The notes: generated by a model from the sequence alone, not told the origin. A DNA stretch of 64,000 nucleotides from Alphaproteobacteria bacterium UBA6324 (GCA_002439085.1 DJSW01000015.1:40016-104015), one strand, 5' to 3'. Positions 47,685 to 56,467 are shown, counted from the stretch's first letter. Program-made: numbers and translations.

Positions 47685-48542
47685 TCAAACGTTGTAATCG
47701 GCGGCCGGTTTGGCGGCGGACGTTCCGTATTGCGCCGACACTTTGCGCGCGGCCTCGTACGCGTCCAGCTGGCGGGTCATCACTTCGGGGAACCACGACG
47801 CGGCGGGGGAAACGGATTGCGACGACGCCGACGGCAGTTTGTCCCGCTGATATCCGAATCCGTCCGCGGAAACCTGCGCGCGAATCGCCGCCGTGTCGAT
47901 CGGGGCGGATCGTTTTTGCGTCAACGTCGTACCGGCTTCGTCGATCGTTTTATTCTTGGCCTGTTGGCGCCTTTCGTCCATCCTCATCCGCTTGGCGGCG
48001 TCGGACGCGGAAACCGTCGGCATTTGAGCGACGCCGAATTGGTGTTGCGCGTTATGAAACCGCGCGGCCTTGTCCATGGAAAACACCTTTTCATTCGCCG
48101 ACGGCATACGCGTTTTTTGAACGGATTGAGCGGTTTCGCGCGCTTTCGCCTTTTCAGGGGACATATTATAAGGGGATTCTTTGCCGATCAGCTTTTCCGG
48201 TTTTTGCGAAAATCCGGTTCTGGCCAGCTCCGCATTCAAACGGCTGCCCGGTTTGACATCCGCGTCGGCGGCGACCAAAGGCGTCAGCTCTTCGCCGACG
48301 GACGCAACGGCAACAGTGCGCGGTGCAAAATTTTCCTGCGCGGCCAAAACGACGGGGGCGGTAGCCGCGGCGACGGGCTGCGCGTCCGATGTTTCCACCT
48401 TTGTTTCCGCAACCGGTTCGACGGCGGCGTCAACACTGATCAACCGATCGAAATCCGCCGCGGGCTTTGACGCCAAAGCGGTTTGAAAAGTCACCCCGTC
48501 CTGCCAGACGGCCATGTCAACCCTGAAATCCGTGCTTAACAT
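47685..48542 (-). CDS. Unknown protein under sigma-54 control, probably flagellar
   Basis: 285 residues, no signal peptide or membrane segment. The first 110 residues are A/V-rich; the rest is polar with many K, Q and S, and ends in ASWFPEVMTRQLDAYEAARKVSAQYG, a likely amphipathic helix. I recognise no family. Two things suggest a flagellar role: its promoter is a near copy of the fliK operon promoter, and the low-complexity, Ala-rich build is like exported flagellar proteins or FliK itself. GGAGG precedes the ATG and a terminator follows, so it is a single-gene unit. It is divergent from an OmpR-like regulator. Confidence 0.7.
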   Translation of the reverse strand: MLSTDFRVDMAVWQDGVTFQTALASKPAADFDRLISVDAAVEPVAETKVETSDAQPVAAATAPVVLAAQENFAPRTVAVASVGEELTPLVAADADVKPGSRLNAELARTGFSQKPEKLIGKESPYNMSPEKAKARETAQSVQKTRMPSANEKVFSMDKAARFHNAQHQFGVAQMPTVSASDAAKRMRMDERRQQAKNKTIDEAGTTLTQKRSAPIDTAAIRAQVSADGFGYQRDKLPSASSQSVSPAASWFPEVMTRQLDAYEAARKVSAQYGTSAAKPAADYNV

Positions 48543-48574
48543 TGTCAGCCTCCGTTTACTCTTTCCCTTATACC

Positions 48575-48592
48575 TTGCAATTTTCGTGCCAA
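48575..48592 (-). promoter_or_regulatory. Sigma-54 (-24/-12) promoter of the unknown gene
   Basis: Minus strand TTGGCACG-AAAA-TTGCAA, an exact match to the RpoN consensus with correct spacing. Start predicted near 48565, giving a leader of about 23 bases. It matches the fliK promoter at 8563-8580 in all conserved bases. Confidence 0.87.
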
Positions 48593-48660
48593 GTATTTTT
48601 GTTTAAAAACGGCGAAAGCCCCCGTATGATGAAACCGTCCCTTTGAAACGGAGAATGCCC

Positions 48661-49299
48661 ATGCGCCAGATTTTGATTTATTCGCCCGCCGAAAAACCCA
48701 GACAAGCCTTGGCCGGCGAGATTCGCGTGCTGGAAATCGCGCAGGAGGTCGTGGAAACGCCGTCGTTCGACGAAGCGGTTTCCTTTTTGCAAAACGAACG
48801 ATTTTCGGCGGTGATCGCCGACGATCCGACGCCGGAACAGCATTTGCTGATGTCGTCCGTGCGGTGCGGCGTTCCGGCGTTTTATCTGGTGTCGCGGCCG
48901 TTTCCGGCGGACGACGTTCAAATGTTTCAAAAACCCGTCCGCCTGCCCGTGTTTTTAACGGCTTTGGTCGCCGCCGCCGCCCAATTCGAACAAAGCGACG
49001 ACGCCAGCGTTTTTCTGGGAAAATGGAAATTCAATTTCGCCGCCAAAACCCTGACGTTCAAAGACGCCGAGATCCGACTGACGGACAAGGAAGCCGCCCT
49101 GCTGAACTGTCTGCACCGCCACGACGCGCCGGTCGATCGCGAAACGCTGCTGCGCGAAATATGGGGATATGGCGACGGCATATCCACGCACACGCTGGAA
49201 ACGCACATCTACCGCCTGCGCCAGAAATTGGAAACGACGGGCATCACGTTCACGATCGCGAACGGCGAAGGCTATAAATTGCTGTGCACTTCCGTTTGA
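48661..49299 (+). CDS. OmpR-type winged-helix response regulator
   Basis: 212 residues. The C-terminal DNA-binding domain is clear (FKDAEIRLTDKEAALLNCLHRH, REIWGYGDGISTHTLETHIYRLRQKLE, ANGEGYKLL). The N-terminal 110 residues resemble a receiver (QILIYSP at the start, FSAVIADDPTP, PVFYLVSRPF-like end with K in FQKPV), but the usual acidic pair near the start is missing (Y-S-P in place of D-D), so phosphorylation is doubtful. No kinase gene is adjacent. The ATG at 48661 follows GGAGAATG. It is divergent from the sigma-54 controlled gene and ends one base before the protease-like gene on the other strand. Confidence 0.82.
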   Translation: MRQILIYSPAEKPRQALAGEIRVLEIAQEVVETPSFDEAVSFLQNERFSAVIADDPTPEQHLLMSSVRCGVPAFYLVSRPFPADDVQMFQKPVRLPVFLTALVAAAAQFEQSDDASVFLGKWKFNFAAKTLTFKDAEIRLTDKEAALLNCLHRHDAPVDRETLLREIWGYGDGISTHTLETHIYRLRQKLETTGITFTIANGEGYKLLCTSV

Positions 49300-49300
49300 C

Positions 49301-51355
49301 CTACTTGATGTAATTGTCGCGCATTTTGCGCAGACGGCGCGCCTTTTGCGTCGGCGTTTCGTCCATGTCGCGGTCGCGGATGCGGATTTTCAACGCGTCG
49401 AAAGCGTCCCCGACCGGAATGAATCCGTCGCGGCTTTCGATCAGGCTTTTCCCAGCGTGCGCCAATCCGATCGCGTTGCCGTTTTCATCGACCAGAATGC
49501 CGCCCAGCGTGACGCTTTGAACATTGGTGTTCGTCAAAATGTCAACGCCGGTGTCGCTGAACCGGTATCCGGCGACTTTGCCTTTTTCCATGGCGCCCTC
49601 AAACCCGCCGCGCATCGGCGTGCCGATCGCGTAGAACGGTTCCCCGACATCGGGCAGATCCAAACGCAACGGGACAGGCCAGTTGTATTTGTCGAATTCC
49701 GTCGGCGTCATGTAAAGCAGGGCGACATCTTTGTCCCTGTTCACGCGCAACACCATCGACGACGCGACGCGGCCGTCCAGAAACTCCGTTTTGACAAAGG
49801 TCGTTTTCTTGGCGATTTCATAGTTCGTCAAAACCAGCGACGGCGCGATGACCAACCCCGACCCTACTTCCTCTTCATTCGTGACGGCGACGACGCTTGA
49901 CCGGATGCGGTACAGGCGGATCGGCGACAGATAGCGGAACGGTTTTTGATTGTTGATCGTGATCCAACCGTCCACGGGCGACACGATGAAACCGGATTTT
50001 TCCTCCGCCCGTTCCAACGCGGACGACAGATCGTAGCTTTCAAAAAAACCGGTCAGTGGAATGACGGGCAGAACGCGGCCGAACAGCCCCTTTTCCAACG
50101 GCGGATCGCGCAACAGGCGGGCGAAGATCCCGTTGCCGTCGTCTTTGTCCGACAAACCGTGCGCCAACACGCCTGTTCCGATCGAATCGCCGACGCCGCG
50201 CCCCATGATGCCCGATTCCGTCCCGTCGTCGTTCAAACCGCGGCCGGACGATCCGGTTTCGGCGTCGTCATCCAATCCGCGCCCCGACAGGCCTTTTCCC
50301 GCGCCCGCGCCCAGCTCTTTTCTCAACCGTTCCAAACGTTCCAGCTGTTCGGGGGTCAACGCCGCCCCCTGCGATTTCAACCGTTCCAGCTCTGCCAGAT
50401 CGTGCAGATCGCCGTCCCCTTTTTCCAAATCGCCGCCGGTCAGCCGGTGAATGTCGCCCGCCAGCTTTTCCAGCGTTTCCAAATCGCGTTCGCGCTTGCG
50501 TTCGTTGTAAAATTCCATACGCCGACGGCGATATGACGAGCGCAGCTTTTTGTATTTTTTATGTTCGTAGGCCAGCGCGTCGAATTCCGCCTTTGCCCGT
50601 TGCAATTCCCGCGGATCGGGCACGTTGCGCATCGTCTGCAGAAAACCGGGCATTCCGATAATCCGCACCAACGCGTCGGCGAACGCTTTTTCGACCAGCC
50701 GGACTTCGCCGTCGCGGATCGGGGTCTGGATTTCCGCGTAGCCGCGGGTGACATCCTCCCAATACAGTTTGCGGTTGAAAGGCGTCATCACGCGCCACAG
50801 CACCTGAATTTCCGCCGAACCGCTGCGCAGTTGCGAATAATTGCGGGTGCGCCAGTCGTATTGGTCGCAAACGTTGACGAACAAATCCTTGATTTCCGCC
50901 GTGATGACGTATCCGGGCAGCAAATCGGGACGCTCCGCCCCGATCGAATACGGAAAATAGGGATTGTCCTTTCGCACGATGACGGGGAACAGTTCGTTCA
51001 TCTCTTCAAAAAAGACGTTGTCGAACTTCATGTCGCGGCGCATGGCGCGGCCTTCGTTCAAAACGATGTTTTTTTCCGCGCGGCGGCATCCGAAAAGCTT
51101 GAAATTGTAACGCCCGATATCCTTGCCCCATTCGTCGGCCGTCCGGTTGCGGTTGATTTTGAAATCGACGTATTCCAACTTTACCGGCGCCAGTTTCGGG
51201 TCGAACGTGAACAGGTTGCGCGCCAGTTCCGACGCGGCCGAATCATAAACGGGCGTCGCGCGTTCGCCGTCGATCACGATCGCGGTTTGGGCGGCGGCGG
51301 GCATCTGAACGGCGCGGAAAAACAGTACTATGAATAAAAAATGTTTTAATTTCAT
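49301..51355 (-). CDS. Secreted trypsin/DegP-fold protein with degenerate catalytic residues
   Basis: 684 residues with a signal peptide (FLFIVLFFRAVQMPAAAQ). The N-terminal 230 residues form an unknown domain; then a charged coiled coil at about 240-350 (KKYKKLRSSYRRRRMEF; ERLERLRKELG), three or four loose repeats of G-x-x-G-R-G-L/V about 15 residues apart, and from about 460 a trypsin-like fold. Where proteases have T-x-x-H the protein reads VLTNYEI, the Asp is kept (DKDVALLYM) and where G-N-S-G-G is expected it reads VTLGGIL. Both His and Ser are thus lost. It may be a scaffold or sensor in the periplasm. Neighbours give no clue. Confidence 0.7.
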   Translation of the reverse strand: MKLKHFLFIVLFFRAVQMPAAAQTAIVIDGERATPVYDSAASELARNLFTFDPKLAPVKLEYVDFKINRNRTADEWGKDIGRYNFKLFGCRRAEKNIVLNEGRAMRRDMKFDNVFFEEMNELFPVIVRKDNPYFPYSIGAERPDLLPGYVITAEIKDLFVNVCDQYDWRTRNYSQLRSGSAEIQVLWRVMTPFNRKLYWEDVTRGYAEIQTPIRDGEVRLVEKAFADALVRIIGMPGFLQTMRNVPDPRELQRAKAEFDALAYEHKKYKKLRSSYRRRRMEFYNERKRERDLETLEKLAGDIHRLTGGDLEKGDGDLHDLAELERLKSQGAALTPEQLERLERLRKELGAGAGKGLSGRGLDDDAETGSSGRGLNDDGTESGIMGRGVGDSIGTGVLAHGLSDKDDGNGIFARLLRDPPLEKGLFGRVLPVIPLTGFFESYDLSSALERAEEKSGFIVSPVDGWITINNQKPFRYLSPIRLYRIRSSVVAVTNEEEVGSGLVIAPSLVLTNYEIAKKTTFVKTEFLDGRVASSMVLRVNRDKDVALLYMTPTEFDKYNWPVPLRLDLPDVGEPFYAIGTPMRGGFEGAMEKGKVAGYRFSDTGVDILTNTNVQSVTLGGILVDENGNAIGLAHAGKSLIESRDGFIPVGDAFDALKIRIRDRDMDETPTQKARRLRKMRDNYIK

Positions 51356-51399
51356 CAGATACCTTTATATATTGATTCAGCCTGTTTTACATAATCAGA

Positions 51400-51419
51400 A
51401 AAACATTAAAAAATGTTTT
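51400..51419. repeat. AT-only inverted repeat upstream of hisA
   Basis: AAAACATT (51400-51407) and AATGTTTT (51412-51419) around four A. It lies in the 86-base region between divergent genes and could be an operator or simply AT-rich promoter DNA. Confidence 0.35.
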
Positions 51420-51441
51420 AGTTTTCTTAAGGGGTTCCGCC

Positions 51442-52167
51442 ATGTACCTGCTGCCCGCGATTGATTTGAAAGACGGAAAATGCGTCCGTTTGAAACAGGG
51501 CGACATGAATCGGGCCACCGTGTTCGGAAACGATCCCGCCGAACGGGCGAAAAGCTTTGCGGAACAGGGCGCGGAATGGATTCACATCGTCGATCTGGAC
51601 GGCGCGTTCGCCGGAAAACCCGTCAATACGCGGCCGGTGGAGGACATTTTGAAATCGGTTGACGTGAAAATCGAACTGGGCGGCGGCATCCGCACGTTGG
51701 ATTCGATTGAACGCTGGCTGGACAAGGGGGTGACGCGCGTCATTTTGGGCACGGCCGCCCTGCGCGATCCCGAATTTGTCAAATCGGCGTGCCGCCTGTT
51801 CCCCGACCGCGTCGCCGTCGGCATCGACGCCAAGGACGGATTCGTCGCCGTCGAAGGGTGGGCGGAAACGTCGGCCGTGACGGCGGTCGATCTGGCGCGG
51901 AAATTTGAATCCGCCGGCGTTTGCGCGATCATTTACACCGACATCGCGCGCGACGGCGTTCTGACGGGTCCCAACCTGCCCGCGACGGTCGCGCTGGCCA
52001 AATCGGTGTCGATCCCCGTCATCGTTTCGGGCGGCGTTTCATCGCTGGACGACATCCGAAACTGCAAAGCGCACGAAAACGACAACATCGCGGGCGTGAT
52101 CGCGGGACGGGCGGTTTACGACGGCCGGTTCACGGTCGCGCAGGCCGTTCAAGCATTGAAAGGGTGA
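51442..52167 (+). CDS. hisA: ProFAR isomerase (histidine biosynthesis)
   Basis: 241-residue (beta-alpha)8 barrel: [19 protein letters not shown] at the start, [66 protein letters not shown] and [10 protein letters not shown]. Catalytic aspartates are in AIDLKDG and YTDIARDG. It opens the ribose ring of ProFAR in histidine synthesis. hisE follows 3 bases later, but hisF, which commonly sits between them in alphaproteobacteria, is not here. AAGGGG stands before the ATG. Confidence 0.96.
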   Translation: MYLLPAIDLKDGKCVRLKQGDMNRATVFGNDPAERAKSFAEQGAEWIHIVDLDGAFAGKPVNTRPVEDILKSVDVKIELGGGIRTLDSIERWLDKGVTRVILGTAALRDPEFVKSACRLFPDRVAVGIDAKDGFVAVEGWAETSAVTAVDLARKFESAGVCAIIYTDIARDGVLTGPNLPATVALAKSVSIPVIVSGGVSSLDDIRNCKAHENDNIAGVIAGRAVYDGRFTVAQAVQALKG

Positions 52168-52170
52168 AAC

Positions 52171-52494
52171 ATGAGGGCGGAAGTTTTAAACAGGCTGTTT
52201 GCCACGATTCAAAACCGCAAAGGCGGCGATCCGGCGACCTCTTACACGGCGAAGCTGTTCGCCAAAGGAACGGAGCGCATCGCGCAAAAGGTCGGCGAGG
52301 AAGCCGTTGAAACGGTCATCGCGGCGGTGGCACGCGACACGGCGCACGTCGCGACGGAAAGCGCGGATCTGCTGTACCATTTGTGCGTTTTATGGGCGGA
52401 CGCGGGGATATCCCCCGACGACGTGTTCAATGTTTTGGAACAAAGGGAGGGCGTTTCCGGCATTGCGGAAAAGGCCGCCCGACCGAAGGAGTAA
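52171..52494 (+). CDS. hisE: Phosphoribosyl-ATP diphosphatase
   Basis: 107 residues: NRLFATIQNRKGGDPATSYTAKLFAKG, then KVGEEAVETVIAAV (the E-x-x-E metal motif of all-alpha NTP pyrophosphatases) and ESADLLYHLCVLWADAGIS with the E-x-x-D half. It removes pyrophosphate from phosphoribosyl-ATP, the second step of histidine synthesis. Its start is 3 bases after hisA and its end 5 bases before the HIT gene, so three genes form one unit. Confidence 0.95.
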   Translation: MRAEVLNRLFATIQNRKGGDPATSYTAKLFAKGTERIAQKVGEEAVETVIAAVARDTAHVATESADLLYHLCVLWADAGISPDDVFNVLEQREGVSGIAEKAARPKE

Positions 52495-52499
52495 TTGAA

Positions 52500-52850
52500 A
52501 TGAAAACTTATGATGAAAACAATGTTTTTGCGAAAATGCTGAAAGGGGACATCCCCGTCAATAAAATTTACGAAGACGACAACGCGATCGCCTTTGCGGA
52601 CATCCACCCCAAAGCCCCCGTCCACCTGTTGGTGATTCCGAAAGGCGCATATACGGACTTTTCCGATTTCACCGCCCGCGCGTCGAACGACGAAATCGCC
52701 GGATTTTTCAAGGCGGTCGGCAAAGTCGCCGAACAACGGGGACTGCCTGAAAACGGATACCGGCTGGTCATGAACACGGGACGCGACAGCGGACAGGAAG
52801 TGCCGCATCTGCACGTCCACATTCTGGCCGGCAAAAAATTGCCGGTGTGA
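52500..52850 (+). CDS. HIT-family nucleotide hydrolase (HINT type)
   Basis: 116 residues: VFAKMLKGDIPVNKIYEDDNAIAFADIHPKAPVHLLVIPK split over the N-terminal half, GYRLVMNTGRDSGQEV and the histidine triad HLHVHILAG near the end. HINT proteins cleave adenosine phosphoramidates and act as dimers. The adjacency to hisE is common in alphaproteobacteria. The ATG at 52500 follows AAGGAG. A bidirectional terminator follows. Confidence 0.93.
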   Translation: MKTYDENNVFAKMLKGDIPVNKIYEDDNAIAFADIHPKAPVHLLVIPKGAYTDFSDFTARASNDEIAGFFKAVGKVAEQRGLPENGYRLVMNTGRDSGQEVPHLHVHILAGKKLPV

Positions 52851-52856
52851 TACGGA

Positions 52857-52881
52857 AAAGGCGGGACATCCTCCCGCCTTT
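52857..52881. terminator. Bidirectional terminator between HIT gene and proC
   Basis: AAAGGCGGGA (52857-52866), loop CATCC, TCCCGCCTTT (52872-52881): a perfect 10-base stem between convergent genes. Confidence 0.9.
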
Positions 52882-52882
52882 C

Positions 52883-53701
52883 TTATTTTCCAAGTTCTCG
52901 CGACCGGATTTGCGCGGCCTTGACCGCCCGAATCATCAACGGTTCGAACCCCGTTTCCGGATTCATCAAAACATCCAAAGCCGCCGCCGTCGTGCCGTTC
53001 GGCGTCGTCACGTTCTGCCGCAGTTTCGCCGGTGTTTCATCGCTTTGCATCATCAGCCGCGCGGAACCGGCGACCGTCGCCTTCGCCAGCTTTTCGGCCG
53101 TGTCGTCGGGCAATCCGGCCGCCTTGGCCGCCGCCGTCAACGCTTCGGTCAGGTAAAAGACATAGGCGGGGCCGCTGCCCGAAACGGCCGTCACGGCGTC
53201 AATCTGACTTTCGTCGTCCAGCCAGACCGTTTCCCCGCAGGCAGACAGGATTTCCTCGGCCGCCTTTTTCTGTTCCACCGACGCTTCGGGCGACGGCTTC
53301 ACCCCCGTGATGCCCGCGCCGATCGCGGCCGGCGTGTTCGGCATGGCGCGGAAAACGACCGTGTCGCGTCCCAGTTTTTCCTTGAACCATTCGATTTTGC
53401 GCCCCGCGATGATGGACAGGACGGCCGCTTTTTTATCCGTAAAGGATTTCAAATCGCCGACGACCTGTTCAATCATAAACGGCTTAACCGCCAAAAAAAC
53501 GAAATCGGGCGAAAAATCCGCCAGATCGCGCGCCGACGCCGCGCTTGCGACCCCCGCGGCCGCCAGCTTTTCACGCGTTTTTTCATCCGGTTCGGCCACA
53601 CGAATGTTTTCGGGCTTGAACCCTTTTTTCAGCAGGCCGTTTAAAACGGAGCCGCCCATTTTGCCGCACCCGACCAGTAAAATCGAAAGATCCTCTTTCA
53701 T
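52883..53701 (-). CDS. proC: Pyrroline-5-carboxylate reductase
   Basis: 272 residues. Rossmann start ILLVGCGKMGGSVLNGLL, VFLAVKP near 70-76, VRAMPNTPAAIGAGI, the family signature AVSGSGPAYVFYLTEAL and a C-terminal dimer domain (TVAGSARLMM, NVTTPNGTTAAALDVL). It reduces P5C to proline with NAD(P)H. The ATG at 53701 follows AAAGGAG; a GTG three codons earlier is also in frame. Single gene, divergent from the HldD-like gene. Confidence 0.95.
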   Translation of the reverse strand: MKEDLSILLVGCGKMGGSVLNGLLKKGFKPENIRVAEPDEKTREKLAAAGVASAASARDLADFSPDFVFLAVKPFMIEQVVGDLKSFTDKKAAVLSIIAGRKIEWFKEKLGRDTVVFRAMPNTPAAIGAGITGVKPSPEASVEQKKAAEEILSACGETVWLDDESQIDAVTAVSGSGPAYVFYLTEALTAAAKAAGLPDDTAEKLAKATVAGSARLMMQSDETPAKLRQNVTTPNGTTAAALDVLMNPETGFEPLMIRAVKAAQIRSRELGK

Positions 53702-53835
53702 CCGAAGCACTCCTTTTTTGCGGAAATTTTCCTTAAAATAGGACGTTTCCGACTCTTTTTAAAGAAAAACATTTGAGGAAAAGCCCCTTTTGGGCTTATA
53801 ACTGATTTACAATTCATAAAAAACACGAGGGTGCT

Positions 53836-54819
53836 ATGTATGTGATTACGGGCGGCGCCGGCTTTTTGGGATCGAACCTCGCGGCCGGCATAGAAGAACG
53901 GGGCATGGGCGAAATCACGGTCGTTGACCGTTTTGAAAAGGACAACCGCTGGCGCAACATCGCCAAACGGTCGTTGCGCGAAATCGTCTTTCCGGAAAAC
54001 GTTTTTGAATACCTCGACCGGCACGCGGGACGGATCGACGCCGTTCTGCACATCAACTACACCGGTTTCGACCCCGAAGACAACGTTGACGCGCTGATTG
54101 ACGACCGCATCCATTTGACGTGGCGGCTGTGGTCGTGGTGCGCCCACCATCAGGTGCCGTTCATCTATGATTCGACCGCGGGCGTTTACGGGGACGGGTC
54201 GCTGGGGTTCAAGGACGACGACACCGCCGCCGGACTGGCCAAATTGCGCCCGCTGTCCGCCGCCGCGTGGACAAAGTTGTTCCTTGACCGCAAGATCATC
54301 GACACGATCAACCGCGGGGAAAACACGCCGCCGCAATGGATCGGCCTGCGGTGTTTCAACCTGTACGGCCCCAACGAATACCACAGCACCCGCCACCAAA
54401 GCGTCGTTCCCCGCATTTTCAACGCCGCCAAAAACGGCAAGCTGTTCCCGCTGTTCAAATCCGAAAATCCGGCCTACAAAGACGGGGAGCAGATGCGCGA
54501 TTTCATGTGGATCGACGACACCGTTGACGTGATTCTGTGGCTGTTGCAGCATCCGGAAATCAGCGGATTGTTCAACATCGGCACGGGTCAGGCGCGGACG
54601 TACGCCGACGTTTTACGCGCCGTCTATACCGCCGTCGGGGAAAAACCCGAAATGGATTTCATGGATCTGCCCGCCGAAATCAAGGGACAATACCAGTATT
54701 TCACGCAAGCCGACATCCAGAAACTGCGCGCCGCCGGATACACGAAACCTTTCACCTCGCTGGAGGAAGGCGTCGCGAAATACGTCAAGTATCTGGAATC
54801 CGACGACCCGTACAGATAA
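53836..54819 (+). CDS. HldD-like nucleotide-sugar epimerase family protein lacking catalytic residues
   Basis: 327 residues, similar along its length to ADP-glyceromanno-heptose 6-epimerase: NAD motif TGGAGFLGSN, DNRWRNIAKR, WRLWSWCAHHQVPFIYDSTAGVYGDGSLGF, RCFNLYGPNEYH, GQYQYFTQADIQKLRAAGY. By eye alignment with E. coli HldD, catalytic Tyr140 becomes Ala143 and Lys178 becomes Ser184, while the Lys of the Y-x-x-x-K motif is kept (Lys147). It may therefore have lost epimerase activity or act on another substrate. It precedes lgt by 18 bases. If no other hldD exists in the genome, the lipopolysaccharide core pathway would be in question. Confidence 0.8.
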   Translation: MYVITGGAGFLGSNLAAGIEERGMGEITVVDRFEKDNRWRNIAKRSLREIVFPENVFEYLDRHAGRIDAVLHINYTGFDPEDNVDALIDDRIHLTWRLWSWCAHHQVPFIYDSTAGVYGDGSLGFKDDDTAAGLAKLRPLSAAAWTKLFLDRKIIDTINRGENTPPQWIGLRCFNLYGPNEYHSTRHQSVVPRIFNAAKNGKLFPLFKSENPAYKDGEQMRDFMWIDDTVDVILWLLQHPEISGLFNIGTGQARTYADVLRAVYTAVGEKPEMDFMDLPAEIKGQYQYFTQADIQKLRAAGYTKPFTSLEEGVAKYVKYLESDDPYR

Positions 54820-54837
54820 GGCCGCGGGGAAAACGTC

Positions 54838-55641
54838 ATGACATATCAGGGCATCGCCTTTCCGGATATCGACCCCGTCGCCGTTCATTTCGGCCCGTTC
54901 GGGTTGCGGTGGTATTCTCTGGCCTATTTGGCCGGCATCGTCTGCGCGTGGTTTTTAGTGCGCCGGATGGTGCGCCGCTACCCCGGCCAAGTGACGGAAA
55001 CCATGGTTGACGACGTGATTTTCTGGGGCACGGTCGGATTGATCGCCGGCGGACGGCTGGGGTATGTTTTGTTTTACAACCTCGGCTATTACCTTGAAAA
55101 TCCGTCGCAAATCCTTGCGCTGTGGAAAGGCGGGATGTCGTTTCACGGCGCACTGATCGGCGTGATCATCGCGGTTTGGTTTTACGCCCGCAGCGTCAAA
55201 ACAGGTTTCTTCCACTTTACGGACATTCTGGCCTGCGTGACGCCGATCGGGCTGTTTTTCGGGCGGCTGGCAAACTTTGTCAACTCCGAATTGTACGGCC
55301 GGATCACCGTTTCCGTGCCGTGGGCGGTCGTTTTTCCGAACGGCGGCCCCCTGCCCCGCCACCCCAGCCAGCTGTACGAAGCGGGGTTCGAGGGCGTTTT
55401 GCTGTTTTGCGTGCTGTATTTTTTGTGGACGCGCAGCGTGTGGGTCAGAATCCGCCCCGGATTCGTTTCCGGCCTGTTTTTGACGGGATACGCCGTCGCG
55501 CGCGGAGTCGTCGAAAATTTCCGCGAACCCGACGCGCAAATCGGTTTTTTGTTCGCCCGAATCACCATGGGACAGGCGCTGACCGTCCCGATGTTGCTGG
55601 GCGGGTTGGCAATAATGCTGTGGGCGGCGAAAAAAGCTTAG
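54838..55641 (+). CDS. lgt: Prolipoprotein diacylglyceryl transferase
   Basis: 267 residues with about seven membrane helices. Family signatures: FGLRWYSLAYLAG, SFHGALIGVI (the key His), the Lgt signature GRLANFVNSELYGR at about 140-153, HPSQLYEA and GYAVARGVVENFREPD. It transfers the diacylglycerol group from phosphatidylglycerol to the lipobox cysteine. It should act on the VirB7-like and Sel1 lipoproteins in this same window. It follows the HldD-like gene and precedes the DUF2062 gene. Confidence 0.95.
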   Translation: MTYQGIAFPDIDPVAVHFGPFGLRWYSLAYLAGIVCAWFLVRRMVRRYPGQVTETMVDDVIFWGTVGLIAGGRLGYVLFYNLGYYLENPSQILALWKGGMSFHGALIGVIIAVWFYARSVKTGFFHFTDILACVTPIGLFFGRLANFVNSELYGRITVSVPWAVVFPNGGPLPRHPSQLYEAGFEGVLLFCVLYFLWTRSVWVRIRPGFVSGLFLTGYAVARGVVENFREPDAQIGFLFARITMGQALTVPMLLGGLAIMLWAAKKA

Positions 55642-55705
55642 ACATACGGGCGGCGGTCTGTTATTTCATAAAGGAATACGCAACATCGCAACGCTTTGAG
55701 GGATC

Positions 55706-56467
55706 ATGCCGATAAATTTCAAAAAACGGGGCTTTTTCAAAACAATCGCTTTATTGTTGCGCATAAAGCTGGTCGTCCCCATGTTGCGGTCGAAAGCGGC
55801 GCCGGAAATCACGGCGCGCGGCGCGTTGGTCGGCATGGGATGGGCGATGACCCCGCTGGTCGGCATCCAGATGTATCTGGTTTTCATGACGTGGCTGTTC
55901 ACCCGCAAAGTGTTCAAATGGGATTTCAGCCTGCCGGTCGGATTGGCGTGGACGTGGGTGACGAACGTGTTCACCGTCCCGCCTTTTTATTACGCGTTCT
56001 ACGTCACCGGAAAGATTATGACCGGAACGTTCGCCGAACGCACGACTTATGCCAAATTTTACGATCTGATCAAAACGATTTTGAACGAAAACGGCGTTGT
56101 CGAAGCGTTAAAGGCCACCGCCGCCGTTTTGATCAAGGATTGGGGTTTTTCCATGATGATCGGTTCCCTGCCGTGGATCGTTTTCGGCGGATGGGGCGCG
56201 TACGCGTGGACGCTGTGGTACATCCGGCGGCGGCGCAAAACGTTGGAAAAACGTCTGGCCGGCAAGCAGAAAAAGCTTGAAAAGAAAATCGAAACGACGC
56301 AAAAGAATTTTGAACGCAAAATCGAAAAGGTCGGCCGGAAGCTGGAAATCAGCCAGCAGCGGTTTGAAAACCGGCAGAAAAAATTGGAAGACAAACTGGA
56401 ACAAACCATCGCCGCGCGCCATGAAGCGCAGGAAACATCGACTGAACAAAATACGGACGACGTTTGA
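55706..56467 (+). CDS. DUF2062-type membrane protein with C-terminal coiled coil
   Basis: 253 residues. The DUF2062 core is at about 35-170 (GALVGMGWAMTPLVGIQMYLVFMTWLF; NVFTVPPFYYAFYVTGKI; GSLPWIVFGGWGAYAWTLWYIRRRR) with three or four helices. After the last helix come about 70 residues of heptad-like K/E-rich coiled coil (KKLEKKIETTQKNFERKIEKV, split by similar units). Function of the family is unknown. AGGGATC precedes the ATG. Its stop shares bases with the next start (TGATG). Confidence 0.8.
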   Translation: MPINFKKRGFFKTIALLLRIKLVVPMLRSKAAPEITARGALVGMGWAMTPLVGIQMYLVFMTWLFTRKVFKWDFSLPVGLAWTWVTNVFTVPPFYYAFYVTGKIMTGTFAERTTYAKFYDLIKTILNENGVVEALKATAAVLIKDWGFSMMIGSLPWIVFGGWGAYAWTLWYIRRRRKTLEKRLAGKQKKLEKKIETTQKNFERKIEKVGRKLEISQQRFENRQKKLEDKLEQTIAARHEAQETSTEQNTDDV

